Source: UBA2136 sp047635695
GTDB lineage: Bacteria > Pseudomonadota > Alphaproteobacteria > UBA2136
NCBI GenBank assembly: GCA_047635695.1
Contig: JBLILN010000006.1
Coordinates: forward strand, 26,763-90,762
Length of the DNA stretch: 64,000 nucleotides
Direction: 5' to 3'
Position numbers and translations under genes: made by a program. Below are positions 16,703 through 25,731 of this stretch, piece by piece; within the stretch, counting starts at the first letter, position 1; every line of letters begins with the position of its first letter. Under the pieces are notes generated by a model that did no database searches, was not told the origin of the DNA, and was given only the letters and a program-made list of their open reading frames with translations.

Positions 16703-18793
16703 TTAGTTTAACGTCTTTCGCTGTATGACGTCAAATTCTTCTGAAAGCTCTGCGGCTGGCATAGCAAAGTGATAACCTTGTGCAAAGTCGATACCGAGGC
16801 GTCTTAATAGCGCCACCGTTTCTGGTTCTTCAACCATTTCGGCCACTGTCTTAATGTCGAAACGACGGGCAATATCACGTAGGGCACGCACAAAAGTTTC
16901 GTCTTCTTTGTTGCGGTGTAGGTCACGAATGAATGAACCATCAATCTTAATATAGTCAAGGTCTAGCTGGCGAATGTAGTCAAAGGATGAATAACCAACA
17001 CCGCAGTCATCAAGCGCAAACTGCGCACCCAAACTTTTAAATTTAGAAATAACACGCCTTGCATGGTCCATGTCTTTCAAAGCTGATGTTTCTGTAAGTT
17101 CAAAAATAACACTCGCTGGCTTGATATTTTTTGTTGACAGATGGTGCGTGATGCGTTCAATAACTTCTGAATCTGAAAATGTTTTACCTGAAATATTAAT
17201 GCTTAAATTTATATTTTTGCCTTCAGCTTGCCACTTTTCGAGCATATCCATCGCACGGCAGGCAACAATTCTATCCAGTTTCGAAATAATACCAAATTCT
17301 TCTGCAACTTCGATAAATTGTACAGGTGAGACAATGTTATTATCTTCATCTAAAAGGCGCACCAAAACTTCATAACGTTCAACGGTTGAGGTGTTAGCAA
17401 AGCTTACAATAGGCTGATAATATAAAATAAGGCGCTCTTGTTCATGTTCAAGACACTTTGAAACAAAATTTGAAAGCTCCATTTTTTTCAATGAATCTTG
17501 TTGGCGTAATTCAAGCTCATCAAACAAGCAATAAGTGTTACTACCTCTTGCTTTTGCTTCACCCAATGCAATATGCACATTTGATAAAAGTTCGTCCGCT
17601 GTATTACCATCACGACCAAGAGAAATACCACCTGCACGTGCTGTTACATACGTAGATTTACCCTCAATTTGAAATTCACGTGCACTTAAAGCACGTAAAA
17701 TTTCTTTCGCTTGGATACCCGCGTCGACTGTTGACGTATTACTTAAAATAATCGCAAATTCGTCACCGCCTGTACGTGCAACAAAATCGTCTGTACGTAA
17801 CATTCTCTTTAAAAGCTGTGCAAAATGTACAACAAGTTTGTCACCTGCACCATAACCGATACTGTCGTTTACAAGTTTAAAGCGGTCTATATTAAGTACA
17901 ATTAAGGCACCTTCTAAGCCTTCTCGTAAATGACGTCTCAGCACACGGCCAAGTTCGTCTGTAAAACGGCTACGGTTATAAAAACCAGTAAGTGCATCAT
18001 TATTTGCCATGAAATACAAGTGGTCCACAGAGGCTTTTTCGTTCGATATGTCTTTCGCGACACCACGATAACCAGTGACTTGACCTTTTTTATCAAAAAC
18101 AGGGACACCGCTAAGTGACCAACATTTTCTGGTACCATAAGAGTCAAAGCTCCAGAATTCTTCCTCTTGGAAAGGGCGTGGTTCTTTAAAAAGTTGGCTG
18201 AATTCGTCTTCGATGCGGCTACCTTCTTCAGGCAGGAAGCACTTTAAAAATGACATGCCTGTGTCAATATTTTCCATAGATCTTTTACGGCTCGATGAAA
18301 AAACTATTTTAAGCGATTTGTCAATTTCCCACAGCCAGTCGGCAAAATGGTCTGCTACATCACGGAAGCGTTGTTCCGCATTTTGATATACTTCTTCAAG
18401 CTGTTGTACCGACTTACCGAGGCGGTAGTGGTCTTTCACAGCGTCTAAAATACTCATAAACACATCTTGATCGACACTGGTCCTTGGTAAAATGAATTTA
18501 ATGCCGCGTGTTCTCACACGTGTAGAAACGTCAAGTGAGTCGGTCATAACCATGATAGGACCCTTGTGGTGTCTTTCTACATGGTCAATGAAATCAGCAA
18601 ATTGTTCCGTATAAACGTCCGTCACTAATACAATAGTCTCGAAAGAGTCATGTCCTTCTAAGGCAAGGAGCCCAGCTTCATAGCCGACAGATACGTGATG
18701 TTCTATACCAAGAAGCGGTGAGTTTTGTCTTAAAAACAAAGTTCTCACTTTTTCGGCTAATATTAACTCTGGTGTGACGATTAAAATCGGCAT
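16703..18793 (-). CDS. receiver-like / PAS / GGDEF / EAL c-di-GMP protein
   Basis: Signal protein for making or degrading c-di-GMP. Domains in order: a receiver-like fold at about 1-115 (the phospho-acceptor may be the D in VLVTDV, but this is uncertain); PAS at about 130-250 (FADWLWEID, GYRGVAKDIS); GGDEF at about 258-420 with an intact GGDEF loop (VARTGGDEFAII); EAL at about 430-690 with EVLVRL, NISGKTF, ELTETS, DDCGVGYSSF and KIDGSFI. Catalytic residues of both domains are largely kept, so it may be bifunctional. No membrane segment is visible. It lies next to a second GGDEF-like gene and the flagellar genes, suggesting motility control. Confidence 0.9.
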   Translation of the reverse strand: MPILIVTPELILAEKVRTLFLRQNSPLLGIEHHVSVGYEAGLLALEGHDSFETIVLVTDVYTEQFADFIDHVERHHKGPIMVMTDSLDVSTRVRTRGIKFILPRTSVDQDVFMSILDAVKDHYRLGKSVQQLEEVYQNAEQRFRDVADHFADWLWEIDKSLKIVFSSSRKRSMENIDTGMSFLKCFLPEEGSRIEDEFSQLFKEPRPFQEEEFWSFDSYGTRKCWSLSGVPVFDKKGQVTGYRGVAKDISNEKASVDHLYFMANNDALTGFYNRSRFTDELGRVLRRHLREGLEGALIVLNIDRFKLVNDSIGYGAGDKLVVHFAQLLKRMLRTDDFVARTGGDEFAIILSNTSTVDAGIQAKEILRALSAREFQIEGKSTYVTARAGGISLGRDGNTADELLSNVHIALGEAKARGSNTYCLFDELELRQQDSLKKMELSNFVSKCLEHEQERLILYYQPIVSFANTSTVERYEVLVRLLDEDNNIVSPVQFIEVAEEFGIISKLDRIVACRAMDMLEKWQAEGKNINLSINISGKTFSDSEVIERITHHLSTKNIKPASVIFELTETSALKDMDHARRVISKFKSLGAQFALDDCGVGYSSFDYIRQLDLDYIKIDGSFIRDLHRNKEDETFVRALRDIARRFDIKTVAEMVEEPETVALLRRLGIDFAQGYHFAMPAAELSEEFDVIQRKTLN

Positions 18794-18944
18794 TCATTAA
18801 GGTCCTTTCTATCTGCTCTTACTTATGCAAGGGCATTCAAACTATTACTTTAGTATAACTGACAAATGTCTATGCGCTGTATTAAGCACATTTTATGCCA
18901 AGTTTTAAAAAGCACACCTTTTTAGATAGATAAATAATAGTTTA

Positions 18945-19667
18945 CTAGCAAATAATTGTATTTGGGTTGTTGTCTCTTGCCTGTGACAGCTTACCGTCCA
19001 TAACATATAATAAGCCAGCCATATCACGTATTGCCGGGTCACGGCTATCCACAACACAACCACTCATTGTCATGCGCACACGCCCCATAGAAAGTTCGTA
19101 ATCTCTATCGACTGATTCACGGATACGTTCAGCTAAAATTTTAGCACCTTCCATGTCAGTTTCTGGGCACAACACCATAAATGTACGTTCACTTGTGCGA
19201 CCAGGAGAATCACTATCACGTACAAAATGACGAATCGCGCGTGATGCTTCACCAACCAACAAGTTAATATCACTCATGCCTAAGTTTTTTAAATCATCTC
19301 CAAATGGGTCTAATTCAAAAGCGATGACACTGAAGTGTGTATCGTAACGCAGGGCACGGTAAAGTTCTTTTTCTACGAGATGAAGTATATAGCGACGCGA
19401 AAACATTTGTGTAATTTCGTCATAAGCCATGAGTTCTCTTAGATAAGAAACGGCTGTTTCTAGGGCTTTACCACTACGTTCTAAGGTAACAACCAAGTCG
19501 GTAATTTTTGCCATTTCTTCGCGTGAAATATTAATAGCGCCGTCGGTCATTGTCAGACGTACTTTGTTTGACTTTACTCTGGCTATAAAGTCCTCTGCTT
19601 CTTCTAAAGATGTTTCGATATCACGAATGGTACGAATGTCCTGTAGAATGCTTGGCGCGTCTTTCAT
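18945..19667 (-). CDS. degenerate GGDEF-domain protein
   Basis: A 240-residue protein. The N-terminal helical part (about 1-80) is followed by a GGDEF fold (YDEITQMFSRRYILHLVEKE, FSVIAFELDPFGD). Where the catalytic loop should be there is GRTSERTFMVL instead of GGDEF, so it should not make c-di-GMP. It could bind another ligand or a partner. It lies between the active-looking GGDEF-EAL gene and the flgF operon, in the opposite direction to the flagellar genes. A role in flagellar regulation is inferred from position only. Confidence 0.8.
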   Translation of the reverse strand: MKDAPSILQDIRTIRDIETSLEEAEDFIARVKSNKVRLTMTDGAINISREEMAKITDLVVTLERSGKALETAVSYLRELMAYDEITQMFSRRYILHLVEKELYRALRYDTHFSVIAFELDPFGDDLKNLGMSDINLLVGEASRAIRHFVRDSDSPGRTSERTFMVLCPETDMEGAKILAERIRESVDRDYELSMGRVRMTMSGCVVDSRDPAIRDMAGLLYVMDGKLSQARDNNPNTIIC

Positions 19668-19927
19668 ATATACATACTTTACTATTAATTAATATTTATA
19701 GGGGCAATTCTGCGTCTAAAATAAAATAAAAGCAAACAAAACACTTACGCTTTTCTAAAGTAAGGGCACTATAAAGGAGCCCTTGTTTCAAACGTGCAAC
19801 GCTTCTAGACCATAAAATGACACTAACCCTATTAACAACAGGCTACCCACCATATTTTCCTAAAAATGAAATAAGGCCAAGCTTTGAAAAAAGCATATAC
19901 ACCAATAAAATCAACATGTTGCAATTA

Positions 19928-19944
19928 TTGGCACGGTTCATGCT
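19928..19944 (+). promoter_or_regulatory. sigma54-type promoter for flgF-flgG-flgA-flgH
   Basis: TTGGCACG-GTTC-ATGCT, with the GG and GC at the required 12-nt spacing and a near-perfect -24 box. It predicts a start near 19955, about 47 nt ahead of flgF. The rest of the 334-bp gap 19668-20001 shows no gene; a 62-codon frame across it is broken up by this promoter and looks spurious. Confidence 0.8.
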
Positions 19945-20001
19945 TTTACTTCCGGTAACAGGTTTCTGGGGAGAAGCCGAACTAATTGGGAGAAAAAAAA
20001 C

Positions 20002-20727
20002 ATGACAGTACCAGTTTACATCGTTTCGTCACATATGCTTGGGCAACGCTCAAAGCTTGATATGGTAGCCGATAACGTGGCTAACGCCAATACAACTGGT
20101 TACAAAAAGCTGGGCATGAGTTTTTCTGAAATTGTGAGCCGTCAAAAAACACAAGAAGTCGCTTCTTTCACACATCATAACGGTACACATTACGACTTTT
20201 CTCAAGGTGGCCTTACAAGAACAGATAACGACCTTGATATGTCTATTACAGGTGCTGGCTTTTTCGCTACAGAAAGAAACGGTCAAACACACTACACCAG
20301 AAATGGTAAATTCGGCCTTAGCTCTGAGGGAAACCTTATTACTGACACAGGATCACCTGTACTCGATACAAACGGTGGCCCGATTAACATACCTGCCGAC
20401 AGTACAAAAATTACAGTAACGCAAGACGGTACCATCGCCAACCAAAATGGCCCTCTTGCAAGTATCGGTATTTTTAATATCGACGAACCACAAAAACTTA
20501 TTCGTACGGGTAGCCACGGTTATATTTATAACGGTGCAGAGCCAACACTATCGACAACGGCCGCTATCACACAAGGGTTTGTTGAAAATGCCAACATTAA
20601 CCCTATCGAAGAAACAGTGAACTTAACAGAAATTAACCGCAGCTATACATCAAGTTCAAAACTTGTGAAGTCGCTCGAAGAACTTCAACAAAATGTCATT
20701 CGCAACCTATCGCGTTTGCCACAATAA
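20002..20727 (+). CDS. flgF: flagellar proximal rod protein FlgF
   Basis: Structural component of the flagellar rod in the periplasm, exported by the flagellar type III system. The N-terminal rod signature is VADNVANANTTGYKK (about 28-42). The internal TRTDNDLDMSITGAGFFATE and the C-terminal VNLTEINRSYTSSSKLVKS heptads are conserved in FlgE/F/G proteins. Length 241 fits. The start follows TTGGGAG with 8-nt spacing. It is the first gene of flgF-flgG-flgA-flgH. Confidence 0.94.
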   Translation: MTVPVYIVSSHMLGQRSKLDMVADNVANANTTGYKKLGMSFSEIVSRQKTQEVASFTHHNGTHYDFSQGGLTRTDNDLDMSITGAGFFATERNGQTHYTRNGKFGLSSEGNLITDTGSPVLDTNGGPINIPADSTKITVTQDGTIANQNGPLASIGIFNIDEPQKLIRTGSHGYIYNGAEPTLSTTAAITQGFVENANINPIEETVNLTEINRSYTSSSKLVKSLEELQQNVIRNLSRLPQ

Positions 20728-20748
20728 GATAAATAAGGAGATAATATT

Positions 20749-21525
20749 ATGAATGCTTTAAAAATTGGTGCAACAGGTATGCTCGCACAGCAGTCGAACG
20801 TCGACGTGCTTGCCAACAACATTGCCAACATTAACACCACCGCTTTTAAACGCCAACGTGTTGCCTTTCAGGATCTTCTCTATATGAACGAAACAACACC
20901 AGGTGCGACAACATCTTCAACTGACACACAAGCAGCAAGCGGTGTTCAGTATGGTTTAGGTGTGAATGTGGGTTCTGTTTATCGTAACTTTACACAGGGT
21001 GCTGTAACAAGAACTGATGCGCCACTCGATATGTCAATACAAGGACGTGGCTTCTTCAATGTAACCATGCCCGATGGCAGTACAGCTTACACAAGAGACG
21101 GTGCTTTTCAGATTGATAAAAACGGTAACATGGTAACAGGACAAGGTTTTGCCCTTGACCCTGCTATCACACTACCAGCAGACGCCGTTGACCTTAACAT
21201 TGCCTCAGACGGGACTGTTAGCGCCAAGCTTGGCGAAAATATTGTAGAACTTGGGCAAATTACAACGACTATGTTCATTAACGAGTCAGGTCTCGAAGCT
21301 ATTGGTGACAACCTTTACAAAGAAACAGCTGCTTCTGGAGGTGCCAGTTCAGTGGTTGCCGGTGAAGATGGCTCGGGTGGTTTACTACAAAAACACCTTG
21401 AAGGCTCAAACGTTGATGCCATCGAGGGTATTACAGACCTCATTACGGCACAACGTGCCTACGAGTTGAACTCAAAAATCATCACCACTGCCGATGAAAT
21501 GATGAGTGCAGCCAACCAAATATAA
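20749..21525 (+). CDS. flgG: flagellar distal rod protein FlgG
   Basis: Forms the distal rod. The N-terminus has VLANNIANINTTAFKRQRVAF (motif ANNIAN about 23-28) and the middle QGAVTRTDAPLDMSIQGRGFF. The C-terminus EGITDLITAQRAYELNSK is the classic FlgG coiled-coil end. The 258 residues are typical. It begins 21 bp after flgF with an AAGGAG ribosome site, so the two rod proteins are cotranscribed. Confidence 0.96.
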   Translation: MNALKIGATGMLAQQSNVDVLANNIANINTTAFKRQRVAFQDLLYMNETTPGATTSSTDTQAASGVQYGLGVNVGSVYRNFTQGAVTRTDAPLDMSIQGRGFFNVTMPDGSTAYTRDGAFQIDKNGNMVTGQGFALDPAITLPADAVDLNIASDGTVSAKLGENIVELGQITTTMFINESGLEAIGDNLYKETAASGGASSVVAGEDGSGGLLQKHLEGSNVDAIEGITDLITAQRAYELNSKIITTADEMMSAANQI

Positions 21526-21552
21526 TAAGCATTAAAACTGGGGAGATATAAA

Positions 21553-22023
21553 ATGTACACGGAAAAACTTATAAAAGGCACCATGATTGCTGTGAGTTTC
21601 ACACTACTCATGATGGCTGCAGGTATGGCCAACGCAGATGAAACGGCCATTATTCCTACCTTAAAGGTAGCAGCCAATAGAGGTGACATGATCACAAGTA
21701 ATATGCTGACTGAATTAAGCCACCCGAAAAACCAAATCACAAGCACCATCATTCGTGATGCTGATAATGTGGTGGGTATGGAAACAACAAGACGCGTTCG
21801 TGCCGGTTACCCACTACGCAATAAACAGTTCCGCATTGCGCCGACTGTTAAAAAAGGACATGTGGTGACGGTTGTTTTTCAAAAAGCAGGTGTTTTACTC
21901 ACCACTGAAGGCACTGTCATGAACGACGCTGTCGCAGGTGATTTTGTTAAAATAATGAACAGTGGTTCTAGCCGACTACTACGCGGTATCGTACAAGAAA
22001 ACGGCACCATTGCCGTCAACTAA
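21553..22023 (+). CDS. flgA: flagellar basal body P-ring chaperone FlgA (short form)
   Basis: Periplasmic chaperone for P-ring assembly. A signal peptide ends near residue 28 (AAGMANA-DE). The rest is one SAF-type domain with VAANRGDMITSNMLTE, GMETTRRVRAGYPLRN and VKKGHVVTVVFQ. At 156 residues it lacks the N-terminal domain of enteric FlgA but keeps the C-terminal core, as in other alphaproteobacteria. Position after flgG and before flgH supports the call. Confidence 0.88.
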   Translation: MYTEKLIKGTMIAVSFTLLMMAAGMANADETAIIPTLKVAANRGDMITSNMLTELSHPKNQITSTIIRDADNVVGMETTRRVRAGYPLRNKQFRIAPTVKKGHVVTVVFQKAGVLLTTEGTVMNDAVAGDFVKIMNSGSSRLLRGIVQENGTIAVN

Positions 22024-22037
22024 GGGGAGATTATAAA

Positions 22038-22766
22038 ATGAATAAAACAGCTTTAATAATAACATTATTATTTACATCCACCTCCATGAGCGGCTGTATC
22101 TATAACACCAGACCCGAGTTCACACCTGTGAGCCAGTCCGTCAACACAAAGATGGAAAACCGTATTATGGAAGCCCCTTTGGTTAAACCAAGACAAGAGG
22201 CACGTTCTAATGGCTCTCTATGGCAAAAAGGGGCATCAGGCTTCTTTAAAGACAACCGTGCTAAAGCAGTGGGTGACATTGTGACCGTGGTGGTGAGCGA
22301 AAGCGCCAAGGCTGAAGTAGAAGCAACGACCGAGTCAAACCGCACACATAACGCACTTGCTGGTGTCGATAAATTGCTAAACCTAACGGGTATGCTGAAG
22401 CACGCCTTCCTTGCAGACCCTATTACAGGCAACATACTGGAAACCGATTCCACACGAAAATTCTCAGGTGACGGTACAACAGAACGTGAAGACAAGCTTG
22501 AAGGCCGTATTGCTGCCATGGTGACAGAAGTATTACCAAACGGTTATTTGGTTATTCAAGGTCAACGTGAAGTGTTGATTAACTATGAATTACAGCAAAT
22601 GAATATCCGTGGGATTATTCGTACGGAAGATATTACCGCTGAGAACACCATACCATCGGAAAAAATTGCCGAGGCACGTATCGCTTACACAGGACGTGGC
22701 ATGGTTGACGAATCTCAGGAAACACAGCCAGCCATCAAGTTTATTGATAAATGGTTGCCTTGGTAA
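22038..22766 (+). CDS. flgH: flagellar L-ring lipoprotein FlgH
   Basis: Outer-membrane L-ring subunit. The lipoprotein signal has the cleavage box MSGC at about residue 20. Conserved FlgH segments are SLWQKGASGFFKDNRAKAVGDIVTVVV, FSGDGTTERED and VLPNGYLVIQGQREVLINYE. The ending IAYTGRGMVDESQ is typical. Length 242 is normal. The P-ring gene flgI does not follow; a 583-bp gene-free stretch comes next. Confidence 0.95.
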   Translation: MNKTALIITLLFTSTSMSGCIYNTRPEFTPVSQSVNTKMENRIMEAPLVKPRQEARSNGSLWQKGASGFFKDNRAKAVGDIVTVVVSESAKAEVEATTESNRTHNALAGVDKLLNLTGMLKHAFLADPITGNILETDSTRKFSGDGTTEREDKLEGRIAAMVTEVLPNGYLVIQGQREVLINYELQQMNIRGIIRTEDITAENTIPSEKIAEARIAYTGRGMVDESQETQPAIKFIDKWLPW

Positions 22767-22925
22767 ACAACGGTCAATATAGCAACAAATAGAAAGTATG
22801 CGATGAAAAAGCATTAAAAGAGATTTTAAAAAGGCACAGGTACACAAGGTTAAAGGTTTGTTTTAAAACCGCCTAAAACCATAAAATTACCCACAAACCT
22901 TTATGAAATTTCTTTTTAAATGAGT

Positions 22926-23189
22926 TTGACTGTGAGTTCTCCGAACTTCTCCTCCCCCCCCCAATGGAGGCTTACAGTCAACCCTATGGAGGTCAACCTC
23001 TCTTATCTTCTCTCCCCCCCCCTTGAGAAGTTGGCCGCCAACCTTGAAGCGTAGAAAAAGAACAAGAACTTTAACGCGTTTCATGGCCCCGCCGGAAGTT
23101 TCAAGTAGAAACTTCTACCCCGGGTGGTTCAAGTAGAATTGCCCACCCATTAAAAAGCCCCCATTCTCCCCCCCCCGGGGGCTTTTTTC
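22926..23189 (+). ncRNA. candidate structured RNA: five consecutive hairpins with C9 loops
   Basis: Five stems in a row. SL1: 22926-22936 with 22971-22981 (11 bp). SL2: 22991-23002 with 23025-23036 (12 positions, one mismatch). SL3: 23095-23102 with 23108-23115 (8 bp). SL4: 23122-23127 with 23143-23148. SL5: 23155-23162 with 23177-23184, followed by T6. The loops of SL1, SL2 and SL5 each contain exactly nine Cs preceded by a TTCTC-like stretch. SL3 and SL4 share the loop motif TTCAAGTAGAA. C-rich CCTCC loops can pair with Shine-Dalgarno sequences, as in alphaproteobacterial cuckoo-type sRNAs. It could also be the structured 3' end of the flgH mRNA. Confidence 0.6.
23155..23189 (+). terminator. 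terminator closing the five-hairpin region
   Basis: AAGCCCCC pairs with GGGGGCTT and TTTTTT follows. The loop is ATTCT plus nine Cs. Confidence 0.85.
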
Positions 23190-23349
23190 TTTGTAGGCAT
23201 AAAAATTTTAAGCCAATAATATAAAAAAAAGAGACAACAGGTGCGCGAGAGCATCAATACCCTGATAAAAACTTATAAACATATTGCTTGGCGTGGATAT
23301 TGCAAACTAAAATGCTTATAATATATATTGAATAAATAAGGAAAAAAAC

Positions 23350-23835
23350 ATGCTTCGTCGAATATGTGCAACCACAGTTTTAAGTTTGGTTTTGCCAAGT
23401 ATGGCTTTTTCAGCATGTTTACCTGCGGCTCTTTGTACGAAGGTAACAGGCCTTGCCGATGTGGCACTGGGTACTTGGGGCGGCAGTGGTGACCTAACAA
23501 GCAACTATACAATGTGCGCTTATGTACAAAATGACAACGAAAGTAACTATACAGTCACAGGTTCCGGTACGGGTGCAGGCAGCGCCTATATCATTAGCAG
23601 TGGTGCTAAAGACATTCCCGTCACTGTTGAATATGAAGAAAGTGGTGCGGGCGGTTGGGTTGGCCTTACACCTACAGCCATCACTACCTTTGCAAACCCC
23701 AACACAGCCGATGAAGACTGCGCTGTGGGCGGTAATAGCGCCAAAGTGCGTGTTACAATACCATCAGCCAATATGGACTATGCCACGGCAGGTACCTACA
23801 CAGGCACTGTCACGCTTGTAACATCCCCCGATTAA
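23350..23835 (+). CDS. secreted beta-rich protein, spore-coat-U/fimbrial-like
   Basis: A 161-residue protein with a signal peptide cleaved near SMAFSA-C. The mature part is rich in Gly, Ser, Thr and Ala with four Cys. It ends in AGTYTGTVTLVTSPD, the alternating strand pattern typical of spore-coat-protein-U and chaperone-usher pilin-like subunits. No usher or chaperone gene is nearby. So a surface or fimbrial-like role is a fold-level guess. The start ATG follows AAGGAAAAAAAC. It stands alone between flgH and a small membrane gene. Confidence 0.65.
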   Translation: MLRRICATTVLSLVLPSMAFSACLPAALCTKVTGLADVALGTWGGSGDLTSNYTMCAYVQNDNESNYTVTGSGTGAGSAYIISSGAKDIPVTVEYEESGAGGWVGLTPTAITTFANPNTADEDCAVGGNSAKVRVTIPSANMDYATAGTYTGTVTLVTSPD

Positions 23836-23957
23836 AAGCTGAAATTTTTCAAAAGTTATGCGAAAACAAGGCTATTGACACAGGTAAATAAATTGTATAC
23901 CCTATTTACAAACATACATTTTCTTTTCACATACTCACTTCTTTGAGGTAAAACCTT

Positions 23958-24284
23958 ATGAAATATTTAATTTTTATAGCCCTCGTCTTCTGTGGTTATG
24001 CCACCGTAGAATCAGGCATTGTCCCTGCAAGCAACGAACTATTTTCAACATTTAATACACTGGCGACGTTATTAATAGTAGTGGGGATATTCATAATATA
24101 CCATCCAAATAAAGCCATCCATTATACTGGTATAAGCATATTTGCCTTTGGCACAGGTATGCGTGCAGGCTCATTTCTTATCTTAAACAATGACACAACA
24201 GACACCGTTATTTTATTGATCTTCTCAGTCCTTCTTTTTGGCTTCCTTAATTGGGTACGAGACACGATGATCCAAAAAAAATAA
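23958..24284 (+). CDS. small four-helix membrane protein, unknown
   Basis: A 108-residue protein that is almost entirely hydrophobic, with segments at about 2-16, 32-48, 55-73 and 83-98 and a basic C-terminus. Not recognised. The ATG follows GAGGTAAAACCTT; AGGT-AAA-ACCT can fold over the ribosome site. A TTGACA box about 80 bp upstream with TATACC and a CTTTT-rich leader probably drives it, and it ends in a strong terminator. Confidence 0.6.
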   Translation: MKYLIFIALVFCGYATVESGIVPASNELFSTFNTLATLLIVVGIFIIYHPNKAIHYTGISIFAFGTGMRAGSFLILNNDTTDTVILLIFSVLLFGFLNWVRDTMIQKK

Positions 24285-24298
24285 CATTTTAATCGAAA

Positions 24299-24327
24299 AA
24301 AAACCTCCCTTATGGGGAGGCTTTTTT
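24299..24327 (+). terminator. terminator of the gene at 23958-24284
   Basis: AAACCTCCC TTAT GGGGAGGCTTTTTT, followed by ATGTCG as after related terminators. Confidence 0.9.
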
Positions 24328-24362
24328 ATGTCGTCATAAAGTTATGACATCAATTTTTTAGC

Positions 24363-24470
24363 GCTTGAGGGCGTAGATAAAGGTTTGCTTTCATATAGGT
24401 CATTGAAGATGATAAATTATATCTTTTATTGCGCGCGCCTAGCAAGATAGGTAAGAAATAAAATAGGTGA
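24363..24470 (+). repeat. dispersed hairpin element, copy B (diverged)
   Basis: Contains GCGTAGATAAAGGTTTGCTT (compare AGGTAGATAAGGTTGCCTAG in copy C), then TTGAAGATGATAAATTATATCT with a short AGAT/ATCT hairpin, then TTATTGCG and AAATAAAATAGGTGAT. It ends at the flhB stop codon. It is recognisable mainly by alignment to copy C and by the shared AAATAAAATAG block. Confidence 0.5.
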
Positions 24471-24471
24471 T

Positions 24472-25539
24472 TTAGCGTTTCAGTGCATATATGAAAGCGA
24501 CAACCTTTGCAACGGCTTCATATAAATCAAGCGGAATTTCTTCGTTAATTTCGGCTTCTGCGTAAAGTTTCCTGGCCAGCGGCGGGTCTTCGTACATAGG
24601 AATATAATGCTCTGCCGCAATTTCACGGATACGCAAAGCAATAGTATCCACCCCCATGGCCACAACTCTTGGTGCTTGTTCTTTTTCTTTATCATAACGC
24701 ATGGCAACGGCGTAATGGGTGGGGTTTGTTACCACCACGTCGGCAGTAGGAATTTCCTGCATCATACGAGCTCTTGCCCTGTCCATACGAATTTGACGTT
24801 GGCGCCCTTTAATGTGCGGGTCACCTTCGGTGTCTTTATATTCGTCCTTCATTTCCTTGCGGCTCATACGCTGCTCTTTGGTGTATTGCGCTTTTTGAAA
24901 CATAAAGTCCACCACCGCCAAAATAAAAACGACGGAAAGTACAGCCAGTAACAAACGAATAATTACCGTTTCAACCGTTGTGGCTAAGTCCATCACTGTT
25001 TTACCAATAAGGCTTATAAATTCCTCACCATGGGCAGTTAAAACAAAGTAAATAATGGCACCAATAACCACCATTTTAGCAAAAGATTTTAAAAACTCTG
25101 CAAATGACTTGATGCTAAACATACGCTCTAAGCCCTTTATAAGGGATATTTTTGATAATTTGGGTTTAATAGGTTCAACAGTTAACATCCAGCCGTTTTG
25201 TATAAAACCACCTAAATATGCAAAGATCATCAATAACGCAAAGGTTGGTGCTAAAACTTGTGCGAGTTCAAGTACCATATAAAGCATGCTATCACCCAGC
25301 ATCGCCTTGTCAGAAAGGCGTTTAACACCCAATTCGCTGAAGGTGCCGCCAAACAAGTTCAGTAAACGTTCCCAAGCAAATCGTAATGTTGTGACCAGCG
25401 CTAATAAAATAGCAAAAAGGACAAAAAAGTTATTCACCTCTTTGCTTTTGGGTACGTTACCTTGCTCTTTCGCCTTGGAGAGCTTCCGCTCGCTGGGTTC
25501 CTCGGTTTTTGAGCTTTTATCTTCATCATCATCAGCCAT
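24472..25539 (-). CDS. flhB: flagellar export apparatus switch protein FlhB
   Basis: Inner-membrane component of the flagellar export gate that switches substrate class by self-cleavage. Four membrane segments lie at about 30-215. The cytoplasmic domain has the cleavage motif NPTH (VVVTNPTHYAVAMRYD) near residue 267 and the downstream AMGVDTIALRIREIA and PLARKLY segments. Length 355 is standard. It is not followed or preceded by fliQ/fliR here, unlike many alphaproteobacteria. It is divergent from flgB-flgC-fliE, with dispersed element C between. Confidence 0.96.
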   Translation of the reverse strand: MADDDEDKSSKTEEPSERKLSKAKEQGNVPKSKEVNNFFVLFAILLALVTTLRFAWERLLNLFGGTFSELGVKRLSDKAMLGDSMLYMVLELAQVLAPTFALLMIFAYLGGFIQNGWMLTVEPIKPKLSKISLIKGLERMFSIKSFAEFLKSFAKMVVIGAIIYFVLTAHGEEFISLIGKTVMDLATTVETVIIRLLLAVLSVVFILAVVDFMFQKAQYTKEQRMSRKEMKDEYKDTEGDPHIKGRQRQIRMDRARARMMQEIPTADVVVTNPTHYAVAMRYDKEKEQAPRVVAMGVDTIALRIREIAAEHYIPMYEDPPLARKLYAEAEINEEIPLDLYEAVAKVVAFIYALKR

Positions 25540-25620
25540 AAACGCAGTTTAACGGAAATGACACCGATTTGCATTTTATTTTTTGATAGACAGCTTAGTA
25601 CTCATAAACACCTACATTTT

Positions 25621-25710
25621 TATGAAGAGGTAGATAAGGTTGCCTAGTTAATTATTTTAGCCGTGAAGGCTATAATTCATAGCTGATACTGTGAAAAAAA
25701 TAAAATAGGC
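25621..25710 (+). repeat. dispersed hairpin element, copy C
   Basis: GAAGGCTATAATTCATAGCT then GATACTGTG matches copy E (GAAGGCTATACTTAATAGCT, AATACTGCG) at most positions. The hairpin is GCTAT-aattc-ATAGC. The 3' edge AAAATAAAATAGGC recurs in copies A and B. This is the only copy between two divergent genes rather than at a gene's 3' end. Confidence 0.75.
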
Positions 25711-25731
25711 AATCTTAGATGCTTCTTCAAG

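Noticed and set aside
19817..20005. A 62-codon plus-strand frame touching the flgF start
   Set aside because: It contains the sigma54 promoter of flgF, has no ribosome site and no recognisable protein character.
23958..24284. The small membrane gene near flhB as fliQ
   Set aside because: It has four hydrophobic segments and no FliQ sequence pattern.
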